64,000 bases of DNA from assembly GCA_009772985.1 (NCBI GenBank), contig WOUS01000002.1, forward strand, positions 124,001 to 188,000, written 5' to 3'. Every line of letters starts with the position of its first letter. Within the stretch, counting starts at the first letter, position 1. This DNA is from Anaerolineaceae bacterium (GTDB lineage: Bacteria > Chloroflexota > Anaerolineae > Anaerolineales > Villigracilaceae). Under the pieces are notes generated by a model that was not told the origin of the DNA, did no database searches, and worked only from the letters and a program-made list of their open reading frames with translations. Made by a program: the position numbers and the translations under genes. Positions 15,238 to 24,342 of this stretch are shown in pieces.

Positions 15238-18039
15238 ATGACCTCCATCGTCGCACTTGACCTCGAGACCACCGGCCTCGACCCCAAAACGGAAACCATC
15301 ATCGAGATCGGCGCGCGCCGCTTCGACGGGCACCGCGTTGAAGACGAGTTCACCACGCTCATTAACCCCGGAAAACACATCCCGGAATTCATCACCGGCC
15401 TGACCGGCATCTCGGACGAGATGGTGCGCCAGTCGCCGCGCATTCGCGACGTGCTGGAGGAACTGGCCGCCTTCATCGGCGATTCTCCCATTCTGGGGCA
15501 CAACATCAAGTTCGACCTGTCCTTTTTCCAGAAATACAACCTGTTCGAACTCAACGAGCGGATAGACACCTACGAACTGGCCGCGGTGCTGATGCCCGCC
15601 GCCAGCCGCTACAACCTCGGCGCGCTCGGCCAGCAGTTGGGCATTCCCCTCCCGGCCACCCATCGCGCCCTCGACGATGCGCGTGTCACCGCGGTAGCCT
15701 TCCAGAAACTCTACGAGATGGCGCAGGAACTTCCCATTGACCTGCTGGCAGAAATCGTCCGGCACAGCGAACCGATCGAGTGGGACGGAGGCTGGGCGTT
15801 CCAGCAGGCGCTGCGGGCACGGACGCGCGAGAGCGTGAAGGCCAAGCCGGTCCGCGGCGAGCAGGATGACGGTCCGCTCTTCGAGGCGGAGGAGAAGAAG
15901 CGCAAGGGACCCACGCTCCAGGTCCCGGAAGAACCGCAGCCGATAGACCCGGAAGAGGCTGCATCCGTGCTCGAATACGGCGGTCCGTTTTCCAAATATT
16001 TCGAAGCCTACGAGCATCGCCCCGAACAGGTGGAAATGCTGCGGGCGGTGGCGAACGCGCTTTCGACCGGCCAGCACCTGATGGTCGAGGCCGGCACCGG
16101 CGTGGGCAAGTCGTTCGCCTACCTCGTCCCGGCGGCAATGTTCGCGCTGCAAAACAACACGCGCGTGCTCGTCTCGACGAACACCATCAACCTGCAGGAC
16201 CAGTTGATCAAGAAGGACATCCCCGACCTGTGCGCGGCGCTCGGCCTGGACCTGCGGGCGGCGGTGCTGAAGGGACGCTCGAACTACCTGTGCCCGCGCC
16301 GCTTCGACCTGATGCGCCGCCGCGGCCCTGCCACCGCCGACGAGATGCGTGTGCTCGCCAAAGTGCTGGTCTGGACGCAGGACAACTTCAGCGGCGACCG
16401 GACCGGGATCAACCTGACCGGCCCCGCCGAGCGCGACGTGTGGGTGCACATGTCCGCCGAGGACGACGCCTGCACGACCGAGATCTGCCTCGAACGCCAG
16501 GGCGGGGCCTGCCCGTTCTTCCGCGCCCGGCAGGCGGCGCAGAACGCCCACATCCTGGTGGTCAACCACGCCCTGCTGCTGACCGACGTGGCGGTCGGCA
16601 ACCGCGTCCTGCCCGAGTACCAGCACGTTATCATTGACGAGGGCCATCACCTCGAAGCCGCCGCCACCGACGCGCTGAGTTTCCGCCTGACGCAGTGGGA
16701 CATGGACCGGCTCATCAAGGAGACCGGCGGCTCCGGCTCGGGCATCCTCGGGCAACTGCTCGGAGCGGCGCGGGACCGGGCGCGGCCGTCCGATTTCGCC
16801 GCGCTCAGCCAGAAGGTCGAGCGCGCCACCGACCTGGCCTGGCGTTTGCAGGAACAGGCGCGCATCTTCTTCGACGCCCTGACCGAATTCGTGGCTTTCC
16901 AGCGCGAGGGCCAGCCGCCCAGCACGTACGCCTGGCAGGAACGCATCCTGCCCGCCAGCCGCACCCAGCCCGGCTGGGACAACATCGAGATCACCTGGGG
17001 CGCGGCGGCCGAGAGCCTCAACCTGCTGGTCAAACTGGTCGGCGAACTCCAGAAGGGCGCGGCCGACCTGTACGCCGACGGAGTCGAGTCGCTCGAAGAC
17101 CCCATCAGCAACCTCGGCAGCCTGCTCCGCCGCCTGAGCGAGGCCGAGAACATGGTCGGCTCGATGGTCTCCGAACCGGTTGCCGATTACGTCTACTGGG
17201 TGGAGGTGAACCCGAACAACAACCGCCTCGCCCTGAACGCCGCGCCGGTGCGCGTGGGCCCGCACGTGGAGCAGTACCTCTGGCACGAGAAGCGCTCGGT
17301 CATCCTGACCTCCGCCACGCTGACCGCCCATGGCGAGTTCGGCTACATGCGCGGCATCCTCTCGGCCGACGAGGCCGACGAACTGGCGCTCGGCTCCCCG
17401 TTCGACTACCAGAACGCCGCCCTGCTTTACCTGGCGAACGACATCGCCGAACCGCACGCCCCCGACTACCAGGGGCAGGTGGACCGGACGCTCGTCAGTC
17501 TGTGCAAGGCGAGCGGGGGCCGGACCCTGGTGCTGTTCACCTCGTACGCTCAACTTAAGCGCACCTCCCGCGCCATCGCCGGTCCGCTCGCGCAAAGCGA
17601 CATCATCGTCTACGAACAGGGCGAGGGCGCTTCCCCGAATGCTTTGCTGGAATCGTTCAAGAGCGCCGAACGCGCCGTCCTGCTCGGTACGCGCTCCTTC
17701 TGGGAGGGCGTGGACGTGCCGGGCGAGGCGCTCTCGGTGCTGGTCATCGTCAAACTGCCGTTCGCGGTCCCGACCGACCCGCTGGTGGCGGCGCGCTCCG
17801 AGACGTATGAGGACCCGTTCAACGAGTACTCCCTGCCCGAGGCCGTGCTGCGCTTCCGGCAGGGGTTCGGGCGGCTCATCCGCACGCAGTCGGATCGGGG
17901 CGTGGTCGTCATCCTCGACCGCCGCCTGCTGACGAAATCCTACGGGCGGGCGTTCGTCGAGTCGCTGCCCGGATGCACCCGGCGCGTCGGTCCGCTGGCG
18001 GAACTGCCGAAGGCCGCGGCAAAATGGCTGGATGTGTAA
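15238..18039 (+). CDS. dinG: DinG/YoaA-family helicase fused to a DnaQ-like 3'-5' exonuclease
   Basis: This 933-residue repair protein starts with a DEDDh exonuclease domain (about 1-165): VALDLETTGLD, GHNIKFDLSFF and HRALDDARVTA. The superfamily 2 XPD-like helicase follows: EAGTGVGKSFAYLVPA (Walker A, about 285), a candidate iron-sulfur set with Cys in YLCPRRF, DACTTEICL and GGACPFF, DEGHHLE (DEAH box), TRSFWEGVDVPGE and QGFGRLIRTQSD (motif VI). Such fusions unwind 5'-3', for example at R-loops or stalled forks. A TACACT at 15223-15228 could give a very short leader. No damage-response operator is recognisable. Confidence 0.93.
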   Translation: MTSIVALDLETTGLDPKTETIIEIGARRFDGHRVEDEFTTLINPGKHIPEFITGLTGISDEMVRQSPRIRDVLEELAAFIGDSPILGHNIKFDLSFFQKYNLFELNERIDTYELAAVLMPAASRYNLGALGQQLGIPLPATHRALDDARVTAVAFQKLYEMAQELPIDLLAEIVRHSEPIEWDGGWAFQQALRARTRESVKAKPVRGEQDDGPLFEAEEKKRKGPTLQVPEEPQPIDPEEAASVLEYGGPFSKYFEAYEHRPEQVEMLRAVANALSTGQHLMVEAGTGVGKSFAYLVPAAMFALQNNTRVLVSTNTINLQDQLIKKDIPDLCAALGLDLRAAVLKGRSNYLCPRRFDLMRRRGPATADEMRVLAKVLVWTQDNFSGDRTGINLTGPAERDVWVHMSAEDDACTTEICLERQGGACPFFRARQAAQNAHILVVNHALLLTDVAVGNRVLPEYQHVIIDEGHHLEAAATDALSFRLTQWDMDRLIKETGGSGSGILGQLLGAARDRARPSDFAALSQKVERATDLAWRLQEQARIFFDALTEFVAFQREGQPPSTYAWQERILPASRTQPGWDNIEITWGAAAESLNLLVKLVGELQKGAADLYADGVESLEDPISNLGSLLRRLSEAENMVGSMVSEPVADYVYWVEVNPNNNRLALNAAPVRVGPHVEQYLWHEKRSVILTSATLTAHGEFGYMRGILSADEADELALGSPFDYQNAALLYLANDIAEPHAPDYQGQVDRTLVSLCKASGGRTLVLFTSYAQLKRTSRAIAGPLAQSDIIVYEQGEGASPNALLESFKSAERAVLLGTRSFWEGVDVPGEALSVLVIVKLPFAVPTDPLVAARSETYEDPFNEYSLPEAVLRFRQGFGRLIRTQSDRGVVVILDRRLLTKSYGRAFVESLPGCTRRVGPLAELPKAAAKWLDV

Positions 18040-18203
18040 ATTTGCAGATGATGCAGAGAAGATAAAGAGAATGCCCTGTTGCAAACACACTTGTATGTGT
18101 CGCTGGGCACATTGTCCCGGTGTCCTTCCGGGAAAGTGCGCCCTCCTCGCAAAGACACACTTTTTTGTTTTATGATTGAAACAGAACACAAGGAGAGCCG
18201 AAG

Positions 18204-18449
18204 ATGAGCAAAATGAAATATGCGAAAGTTGCCACTGTTGGCCGACCGGAGGCCGATGTCATCAAAAGTTTCCTGGAGGCCGAAGGGATTGATGTGGAAC
18301 TCTTCCAGGAATCGGTGGCGCAGTCGTCCTACGCCATCTCCTTCTCGCCCGTTCAGGTTTTTGTCCCCAAAGACATGCTCCAGCGGGCGCGCGAACTCCT
18401 GAAATCCTTTGACATCGAGCAGGAAGAAGACGAGGAAGAGGAAGAATAG
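18204..18449 (+). CDS. DUF2007-family small protein
   Basis: This 81-residue protein reads KVATVGRPEADVIKSFLEAEGIDVELFQESV and then SPVQVFVPKDMLQRARELLKSF, the pattern of the DUF2007 fold (two beta-alpha units related to PII-like signalling proteins). It ends in an acidic run of Glu and Asp. AAGGAGAG lies upstream. The stop abuts the GTG start of the next gene, so the two are coupled. Members are often annotated as putative signal-transducing proteins; a regulatory role is only an inference. Confidence 0.8.
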   Translation: MSKMKYAKVATVGRPEADVIKSFLEAEGIDVELFQESVAQSSYAISFSPVQVFVPKDMLQRARELLKSFDIEQEEDEEEEE

Positions 18450-19274
18450 GTGGGAAATCCAAAATCCATCTTCGTGCGCGTCATCGCCATTCCGCAAGAC
18501 CACGGTTCGTGGGTGTTCATCCTCAGCCCGCTGCTCGTCGGCATTTTCGCCGGAGGGCGGTTTTCGCTGGCGACCCTGTTCCTCATCGTTGCCGCCATGG
18601 CCGCCTTCATGTCACGCCAGCCCGTGACGGTTGCCGTCAAAGCTTATGCCGGACGCCGTCCGCGCACGGACCTGCCCGCGGCCTGGTTCTGGATGCTGGT
18701 CTATGGCGCGGTCACGTCCGCCGCGCTGGCGGGGCTGGTCTTGCAGGGTTTCGTGGACGTGCTTTATCTTGCCGTCCCCGGCCTGCCCGTCTTTGCCTGG
18801 CACCTGTACCTGGTCAGCCGCCGCGCCGAGCGGAAACAGGCCGGGGTGGAGATCCTGGCGACCGGCGTCCTGTCGCTGGCCGCCCCGGCTGCGTACTGGG
18901 TCGGGAAGGGAGTCTACGATCCGCTCGGCTGGGCGCTCTGGCTGCTGGCCTGGCTGCAATCGGCGGCCTCCATCGTCCACACTTACATGCGGCTCGAACA
19001 GCGCACCCTGACCGGGGTCCCGCCCCGCCCCGTCCGCTGGCAGACGGGACGCCGTGCCCTGCTGTACACATCGTTCAACCTCGCGCTCGCCCTCGCTTCC
19101 GGCCTGACCGGTCTGCTGCCGCGCCTCGTCTTCGTCCCCTTCCTGCTGCAATGGCTGGAGACGTTGTGGGGCATCACGCATCCCGCCGTGGGCGTCAAGC
19201 CGACGCGCATCGGCGTGCGGCAGTTGATCGTCAGCACGCTGTTCACCATTCTCTTTATCCTTGCATGGCAATAG
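18450..19274 (+). CDS. YwiC-like integral membrane protein
   Basis: This 274-residue protein starts at a GTG directly after the preceding stop codon. It begins IPQDHGSWVFILSPLLVGIF, the conserved YwiC-like motif (PxEHGAW in relatives), and has about eight hydrophobic segments. The C-terminal QWLETLWGITHPAVGVKPTRIGVRQ is also typical of the family. In Bacillus the relative lies near nitrate respiration genes, but the biochemical function is not known. Here it lies between DUF2007 and the YedF-like gene and is probably translated from one message with both. Confidence 0.8.
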   Translation: MGNPKSIFVRVIAIPQDHGSWVFILSPLLVGIFAGGRFSLATLFLIVAAMAAFMSRQPVTVAVKAYAGRRPRTDLPAAWFWMLVYGAVTSAALAGLVLQGFVDVLYLAVPGLPVFAWHLYLVSRRAERKQAGVEILATGVLSLAAPAAYWVGKGVYDPLGWALWLLAWLQSAASIVHTYMRLEQRTLTGVPPRPVRWQTGRRALLYTSFNLALALASGLTGLLPRLVFVPFLLQWLETLWGITHPAVGVKPTRIGVRQLIVSTLFTILFILAWQ

Positions 19275-19287
19275 AAGGGACGAAAAC

Positions 19288-19632
19288 ATGGCCTTGAACA
19301 ACAGCATTGTCCTGATCAACAGCAACGGCATGGGCAAGGGACCGGAAGAACTGCAACTGACCCTGATTGGCAAGTACCTGCAACTGCTCCTCCAAAACGG
19401 GACCCTGCCCGCGGCGATCTGCTTTTACACCGAAGGGGTCAGGTTGACCGTGGAAGGCTCGCCCGTGCTGGAACAACTGCGGGAACTGGAAAAAGCAGGC
19501 GTGCGGCTGATCGTCTGCTCGACGTGCCTGAACTATCTTGGACTGGAGGGCAAGGCCAGGGTCGGCATCGTGGGCGGCATGACCGACATCCTCGAAGCGC
19601 AGGTTCGGGCGGAGAAGGTGATTACACTTTAA
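19288..19632 (+). CDS. Stand-alone YedF C-terminal (DsrE-like) domain protein
   Basis: This 114-residue protein starts MALNNSIVLINSNGMGKGPE; GAAGGGA before this ATG decides the start. The order INSNGMGKGPEEL, then YTEGVRLTVEGSPVLEQL, CSTCLNYLGL and GGMTDILEAQVRAEKVITL closely follows the DsrE-like second domain of the selenium-metabolism protein YedF. The usual N-terminal TusA/SirA domain is absent. In other bacteria YedF accompanies selenium-dependent molybdenum hydroxylases, and an XdhD-like enzyme lies about 16 kb away in this window. The role in selenium or sulfur handling is therefore plausible but indirect. Confidence 0.75.
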   Translation: MALNNSIVLINSNGMGKGPEELQLTLIGKYLQLLLQNGTLPAAICFYTEGVRLTVEGSPVLEQLRELEKAGVRLIVCSTCLNYLGLEGKARVGIVGGMTDILEAQVRAEKVITL

Positions 19633-19651
19633 CCCGCACAACCAAAATTTC

Positions 19652-19689
19652 AAAAAGCCCCCGAAGTTTTTAAACTCCGGGGGCTTTTT
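19652..19689. terminator. Bidirectional terminator between the yedF-like gene and uvrB
   Basis: AAAAAGCCCCC and GGGGGCTTTTT form an 11-bp stem with T-runs in both directions between convergent genes. Confidence 0.9.
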
Positions 19690-19712
19690 CGCTGCTTGCA
19701 GAAAACTGCTTA

Positions 19713-21752
19713 CTACTCTTCCCCCGTCAGCAACTTGATCCGCTCCCACGGCTTGAGAGACTCGTCCTGTGCCATCACATTCTTCAGCTCGTACATCTCG
19801 TCGCGCAGGGCAGCGGCGCGCTCGAATTCCAGGTTCTTGGCGGCTTCCTTCATCTGGCGTTCCATCTCGGCGATCACTTTCTGCAACTCACCGCGCGAGG
19901 TCACATCCTTGTGCTTGCGGACCGTGTACTCGCCGCGCGTCTCGGCCACACCTTTCGCAGAAAACGAATCGCTCAAGTCGCGGATGGCCTTGTGGATGCT
20001 GACCGGCACGATGCCGTGCTCCAAGTTGAACTTGACCTGCTTCGCCCGGCGGCGGGTGGTCTCGTCGAGGGCGCGTTTCATCGAGTCGGTCATCCGGTCG
20101 GCGTACATGATGACCCGTCCGTTGATGTGACGGGCGGCGCGGCCGATGGTCTGGATGAGGGCCGTGGCGGAACGCAGGAAGCCTTCCTTGTCCGCGTCGA
20201 GGATGGCCACCAGCGACACTTCCGGCAAGTCGAGTCCCTCACGCAGCAGGTTGATGCCCACCACCACGTCGAACACGCCCAGGCGCAGGTCGCGCAGGAT
20301 GCCAATCCGTTCCAGCGTGACCACTTCCGAGTGCAGGTAATGGACTTTAATGCCGAGTTCTTCGAGATACTGCGCCAGGTCTTCGGCCATGCGTTTCGTA
20401 AGTGTAGTAACTAAAACCCGTTCGCCGCGCTCGGTGCGGGCGCGGATCTCGCCCACGAGGTTGTCAATCTGTCCCTTGGTCGGGCGGACCTCCACCTCCG
20501 GGTCCACGAGGCCGGTCGGGCGGATGATCTGTTCCACCACCTGTTCGGCGTGCTGCATTTCGTACGGCCCCGGCGTGGCGGACGTGTAAATGGTATTGCC
20601 CATCGCCTGCTCGAACTCGTTGAACTTGAGCGGGCGGTTGTCGAGCGCCGAGGGCAGGCGGAAGCCGTATTCCACCAGCGTTTCCTTGCGGGAGCGGTCG
20701 CCGTTGTACATGCCGCGGATCTGCGGAATGCTCATGTGCGACTCGTCAATCACCAGTAGGTAGTCGCTGGGCAGGAAGTCCACCAGCGTCCAGGGGTGGG
20801 TGCCGGGGGCGCGCTGGTCGAGTTGGCGCGAGTAGTTTTCGATGCCCGCGCAGGTGCCCACTTCACGCAGCATTTCCAGATCGTAGCGGGTGCGCTGTTC
20901 GATGCGCTGGGCTTCGAGCAGTTTCTCCTGTGATTTAAAGAACGCGATGCGATCTTCCAGTTCCTTCTCGATATTGGAGACGGACTCTTTCAGCCGCTCG
21001 TCGCTGGCGAGATAGTGCTTGGCCGGGTAGATATCCACCTGCTCGGGTTCGGCGATCAGTTCCCCGGTCAAGGGAACGAACTCTGTGATGCGCTCCACTT
21101 CGTCGCCGAAGAACGTGATCCGGTAGCCGCGCTTGTCCTCGTAGGCGGGAATGATCTCCAGGGTATCGCCACGCACGCGGAAGGTCCCGGACTTCAACTC
21201 CATATCATTGCGCTGATACTGCCCGTCCACCAGTTGGCGGATGAGGGCGTTGCGCCGGTACAGTCCGCCCTTCGTCAGGCTGACCGTGCCCTTGCCGTAT
21301 TCTTCGGGGTTGCCCAGTCCGTAGATGCAGGAGACCGAAGCAACGATGATCACGTCGCGGCGGCTCATCAGGGCGGTGGTGGCCGCCAAGCGCAGGCGCT
21401 CGATCTCTTCGTTGATTTCAGTTTCTTTTTCGATGAACAGGTCGTGGCGCGGTACGTAGGCTTCCGGCTGATAGTAGTCGTAGTAGGAGACGAAGTACGA
21501 GACGGCGTTCTCAGGGAAGAACTCGCGGAACTCGGCGTACAGTTGCGCCGCCAGCGTTTTGTTGTGCGCCATGATGAGCGCAGGTTTCTGGACCTGCTGG
21601 ATGACGGAGGCGATGGTGTACGTCTTGCCGGTGCCGGTCGCGCCGAGCAGGACCTGGTGCTTGAGTCCGCGCTGGACGCCGTCCACCAACTGACGGATGG
21701 CCTCCGGTTGGTCGCCGGTGGGATGGAAGGGGGCGTTAAGTTTGAAGTCCAT
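19713..21752 (-). CDS. uvrB: Excinuclease ABC subunit UvrB
   Basis: This 679-residue damage-recognition helicase acts in nucleotide excision repair with UvrA and UvrC. It starts [20 protein letters not shown]. Walker A is [10 protein letters not shown], the DNA-gripping beta-hairpin is [12 protein letters not shown], and helicase motifs include [14 protein letters not shown] and [27 protein letters not shown]. The C-terminal UVR motif (about 630-665, [22 protein letters not shown]) binds UvrC. The length is standard. No LexA-type operator is visible upstream. Confidence 0.98.
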   Translation of the reverse strand: MDFKLNAPFHPTGDQPEAIRQLVDGVQRGLKHQVLLGATGTGKTYTIASVIQQVQKPALIMAHNKTLAAQLYAEFREFFPENAVSYFVSYYDYYQPEAYVPRHDLFIEKETEINEEIERLRLAATTALMSRRDVIIVASVSCIYGLGNPEEYGKGTVSLTKGGLYRRNALIRQLVDGQYQRNDMELKSGTFRVRGDTLEIIPAYEDKRGYRITFFGDEVERITEFVPLTGELIAEPEQVDIYPAKHYLASDERLKESVSNIEKELEDRIAFFKSQEKLLEAQRIEQRTRYDLEMLREVGTCAGIENYSRQLDQRAPGTHPWTLVDFLPSDYLLVIDESHMSIPQIRGMYNGDRSRKETLVEYGFRLPSALDNRPLKFNEFEQAMGNTIYTSATPGPYEMQHAEQVVEQIIRPTGLVDPEVEVRPTKGQIDNLVGEIRARTERGERVLVTTLTKRMAEDLAQYLEELGIKVHYLHSEVVTLERIGILRDLRLGVFDVVVGINLLREGLDLPEVSLVAILDADKEGFLRSATALIQTIGRAARHINGRVIMYADRMTDSMKRALDETTRRRAKQVKFNLEHGIVPVSIHKAIRDLSDSFSAKGVAETRGEYTVRKHKDVTSRGELQKVIAEMERQMKEAAKNLEFERAAALRDEMYELKNVMAQDESLKPWERIKLLTGEE

Positions 21753-21923
21753 AGGAATAGGGAATGGTGAATGGGGGAAGGAAGAACAGCCGTTCTATTT
21801 TACCGCGAAATAGAAGAAAAATAGTACTTATTTCTTGTTCCTCTCCATACTACCAATATGCTACACTGTTGAGCAATAACCTTTCACCCGGCGGGAAACC
21901 GCAAATTCCAAAGGAGAATGCAA

Positions 21924-22316
21924 ATGAAAAAGACCCTGTTGCTCGCCCTTGCCGTTCTGTTGTTGGGGGCATGCACCCCAAAATGCGACGTGGATGCGTA
22001 CAAAGCATCCGTGGCGCCCATCCTGACCGAATGGAGCGACGCGTTCGCTCTGGCCACACAGACGCCCCGCATCTCGCTCGCGCCTCAGGTCGAGGCTTTG
22101 CAGGATATTAAGAGGGAGGCCGAAACCCTCGATATCCCCCAATGCGCCGTCGAGTCACATTCGCACCTGATCGCGTCCATGGATCATTCGATCAATGCAA
22201 TGATGGCATTTCTGGCCAATAAACCAGATGCGGAGGTCAATGCCAGTCTCCAGCGCGCCCAACGTGAACTCAATCTTTATGCAGACGCGGTAGAAGCATT
22301 GTATCCCGACGAATAA
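21924..22316 (+). CDS. Small lipoprotein of unknown function
   Basis: This 130-residue product starts MKKTLLLALAVLLLGACTPK; AAAGGAG eight bases before this ATG excludes the ATG six bases upstream. The lipobox is LGAC (Cys17). The mature part is helical (for example VEALQDIKREAETL, SLQRAQRELNLYADAVEAL) with Cys pairs in TPKCDV and IPQCAV. I recognise no family. TGCTACACT at 21859-21867 is a possible extended -10. The gene ends at the shared terminator 22335-22369. Confidence 0.7.
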   Translation: MKKTLLLALAVLLLGACTPKCDVDAYKASVAPILTEWSDAFALATQTPRISLAPQVEALQDIKREAETLDIPQCAVESHSHLIASMDHSINAMMAFLANKPDAEVNASLQRAQRELNLYADAVEALYPDE

Positions 22317-22334
22317 ACAGCAAGGGCTATGCAA

Positions 22335-22369
22335 AAAAGTAGGGCGAAATTTTATTTCGCCCTACTTTT
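22335..22369. terminator. Bidirectional terminator
   Basis: The perfect 16-bp arms AAAAGTAGGGCGAAAT and ATTTCGCCCTACTTTT enclose a three-base loop, between convergent lipoprotein genes. Confidence 0.92.
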
Positions 22370-22372
22370 GCC

Positions 22373-22933
22373 TCACGGATTCGGCGCGCCGGCGGGCTTG
22401 CCCGGATACGAGCCAACCCAGTCGGTGATGTCGCAGACGGCGTTCTCGTTCGCCTTCACCGTGACGATGGTCACGCAGCCGCCGGCGTGGCCGGACGCAT
22501 CATACGCGACCACCTGGTAGCGGCCCGCCGGGATGAAAGAATCGGTGGAGTAATACGACGCCCCGGCCAGGTTGATCCAGTACTTCCAGTATCCCGTCTC
22601 CTGGTTGAAAGCAACGAACACCAGCCGCGGGATGGTCCCGTACGGATAGCCGTACACGCCGCCGGAAAGCGATCCCAGCCCCGGCGTGGCGGTCGCGGAC
22701 GGGGCAGCGGTCAGCGATGGCGTGGCCGTCGCGCCCGCGGGCGGCGGGGCGGAGGAAAGGGTCGGGGTTCCCAGCGGGGCCGGCGCGGTCAGCGCCTGGA
22801 AGGTCGCCGCGACGATGGTCGCGACCAAGTCCGTGTCAGGCGGATTCGTCGCCGCGACGGGGCCGCACGAAACAGCCGCCAGGCAGAGTGCCAGCGCGAG
22901 TACGACAAAACGGGTTTTCACAGGGGCAGCCAT
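22373..22933 (-). CDS. Secreted lipoprotein with Thr/Pro-rich linker
   Basis: This protein of up to 186 residues has a signal peptide ending at AAVSC. A Thr/Ala/Pro/Ser-rich linker (about 50-85) and a C-terminal globular part follow (VYGYPYGTIPRLVFVAFNQE, FIPAGRYQVVAYDASGHAGG, then WVGSYPG). Its start lies within the last 16 bases of the upstream enzyme gene. A GTG at 22921, overlapping that gene's TGA, is an equally good start. Translational coupling is likely. No family is recognised. The surface location is clear, the function is not. Confidence 0.7.
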   Translation of the reverse strand: MAAPVKTRFVVLALALCLAAVSCGPVAATNPPDTDLVATIVAATFQALTAPAPLGTPTLSSAPPPAGATATPSLTAAPSATATPGLGSLSGGVYGYPYGTIPRLVFVAFNQETGYWKYWINLAGASYYSTDSFIPAGRYQVVAYDASGHAGGCVTIVTVKANENAVCDITDWVGSYPGKPAGAPNP

Positions 22934-23892
22934 ATTCCAATTCCTTTCTCTTTTGCGATGCGATAGATCTCCGGGGCCACGGCCATGTCGTCCATGGCCA
23001 GGCCGAGGTTGATGGCGAGCGTCCGTTCCTTTTCGGACTGACGCCCCGGCTTGAGACCGGCGGCCAGTTCGCCCAGGTCCGCGTACGGATCGGGCGTCTG
23101 CTGGAAGTAGCCGACCGATTTGTAGTATTTGAACTGGGCGTGGTCGTCGGTGGCGATGCGGTCCATCTGCGCCAGCGCCGCACCGCTCCAGTACGAGTCG
23201 AAATCCACCGCCGAGCCGAACGCGCCGGGGCGCAGCCAGTCTTTCTCGATGGCGGGCGTCGGATGCTTGAGGATGGGGCCGGAGGTGACGACCAGGTCGG
23301 CTTCGGCCACCGCAGGCCGCGGGTCCGGGACGCCGGCGATGTCAAATCCGAAACGGGTTTTCATTTCGGCAACGTATCGTTCCTGGACCTCGGGCCGGAT
23401 GTCGTAGGCGAGCACTTTCCGGACCGGGAACAGGCACGCCAGCGCTTCGAGATTGGTGCGCCCCTGCACGCCGCAGGCCAGGATGCCGACCGTGGACGAA
23501 TCGGGGCGGGCGAGATATTTGGCCGAGAGCGCCGTGGCCGCGCCGGTGCGCATGGCGGTGATCCAGGTGCAGTCCATCACGGCCAGCGGGATGCCGGTCT
23601 CAACGTCGTTGAGGATGAGCAGGCCGGTGATGTACGGCAGGCCGCGTTCCTGGTTTGCCGGGTAGCCGCTGACCCACTTGATGCCCGCCGAGCGCATGGC
23701 CGGGATGAAGGCTGGCATGGCGTGGATGAAGGCGTCCGGCATGGTATGAATGCCAGGCTTGGGCGGCATCTCGACTTTGCCGCGGCCTTTCTCGACGAAC
23801 GCCTGTTCGAGCAGGGTGATGATGGCGCGCATGTCGAGATGGACGGCCTCAACATCGGCGCGGGAGAGATAGAGAAGTCGGGATTCGAACAT
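22918..23892 (-). CDS. Ornithine cyclodeaminase / mu-crystallin family dehydrogenase
   Basis: This 324-residue NAD(P)-dependent enzyme begins LLYLSRADVEAVHLDMRAII. The N-terminal substrate domain contains MPPKPGIHTMPDAFIHAMPA and IKWVSGYPANQERGLP. The Rossmann domain starts VGILACGVQGRTNLEAL (about 134). Further typical blocks are ADLVVTSGPILKH, RPGAFGSAVDFDSYW and LGLAMDDMAVAPEIY. Family members include ornithine cyclodeaminase, alanine dehydrogenase, tauropine-type and delta-pyrroline reductases, so the substrate is open. A proline dehydrogenase lies about 40 kb away, too far to argue a pathway link. Confidence 0.88.
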   Translation of the reverse strand: MFESRLLYLSRADVEAVHLDMRAIITLLEQAFVEKGRGKVEMPPKPGIHTMPDAFIHAMPAFIPAMRSAGIKWVSGYPANQERGLPYITGLLILNDVETGIPLAVMDCTWITAMRTGAATALSAKYLARPDSSTVGILACGVQGRTNLEALACLFPVRKVLAYDIRPEVQERYVAEMKTRFGFDIAGVPDPRPAVAEADLVVTSGPILKHPTPAIEKDWLRPGAFGSAVDFDSYWSGAALAQMDRIATDDHAQFKYYKSVGYFQQTPDPYADLGELAAGLKPGRQSEKERTLAINLGLAMDDMAVAPEIYRIAKEKGIGIWLPL

Positions 23893-23941
23893 GGGATTCT
23901 CCTTATGAAAAAAGACCAGGGACGCCTGGGAATATTGGCAT

Positions 23942-24184
23942 TATCGGCAATAACCTTTTTGCATCGAATACCCTTGCGGGTACTAGGTGACACGAATTTT
24001 ACGAATATGGCTCATTGGGAGTTGCCGTGATATACCCCTACATGTAGGGGCGAACCTGCGTGTTCGCCCGGGCAGACACCCAAGTCTGCCCCTACATCGC
24101 GGCGATTCCCAGAGAACCACGAATATTTTAGAGCAATTCGCGAAAATTCGATGCAAAAAACAAAGCCTTTGCCTATTACCGATA
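23942..24184. repeat. Long imperfect inverted repeat (MITE-like) with a nested element
   Basis: The left arm begins TATCGG and includes TTTTTGCATCGAAT and TGGGAGTTGCCGTGA. The right arm contains the near-complements TCGCGGCGATTCCCA, ATTCGATGCAAAAA and ends CCGATA. The arms are about 100 bases each. The apex is occupied by the double-hairpin element 24043-24096. This fills most of the 450-bp gap 23893-24342; the remainder holds only a possible -10 (TACAAT near 24289) for the downstream gene. Confidence 0.75.
24043..24096. repeat. Double-hairpin palindromic element at the apex of the long inverted repeat
   Basis: The outer stem TGTAGGGGC/GCCCCTACA encloses two hairpins: GGGCGAAC-ctgcgt-GTTCGCCC and GGGCAGAC-acccaa-GTCTGCCC. 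It has the same architecture as 43279-43333. Confidence 0.85.
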
Positions 24185-24342
24185 AAGTCTATTATAGAGG
24201 GAATCGGCGATTAATGCACGGGAAGAGTGCGGCCTTCAGGAGATGAGAATGCAAGAGATTTAATATCCGGGAAAATATCATTCTGGGATACAATTGCAGG
24301 CAAGGAGAACGCCTTGGGAAGGAAACAGGAGATGCCACCAGG

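Noticed and set aside
18040-18203. Repeat or RNA element between dinG and the DUF2007 gene
   Set aside because: Only a weak CCCGG..CCGGG hairpin is visible, with no second copy.
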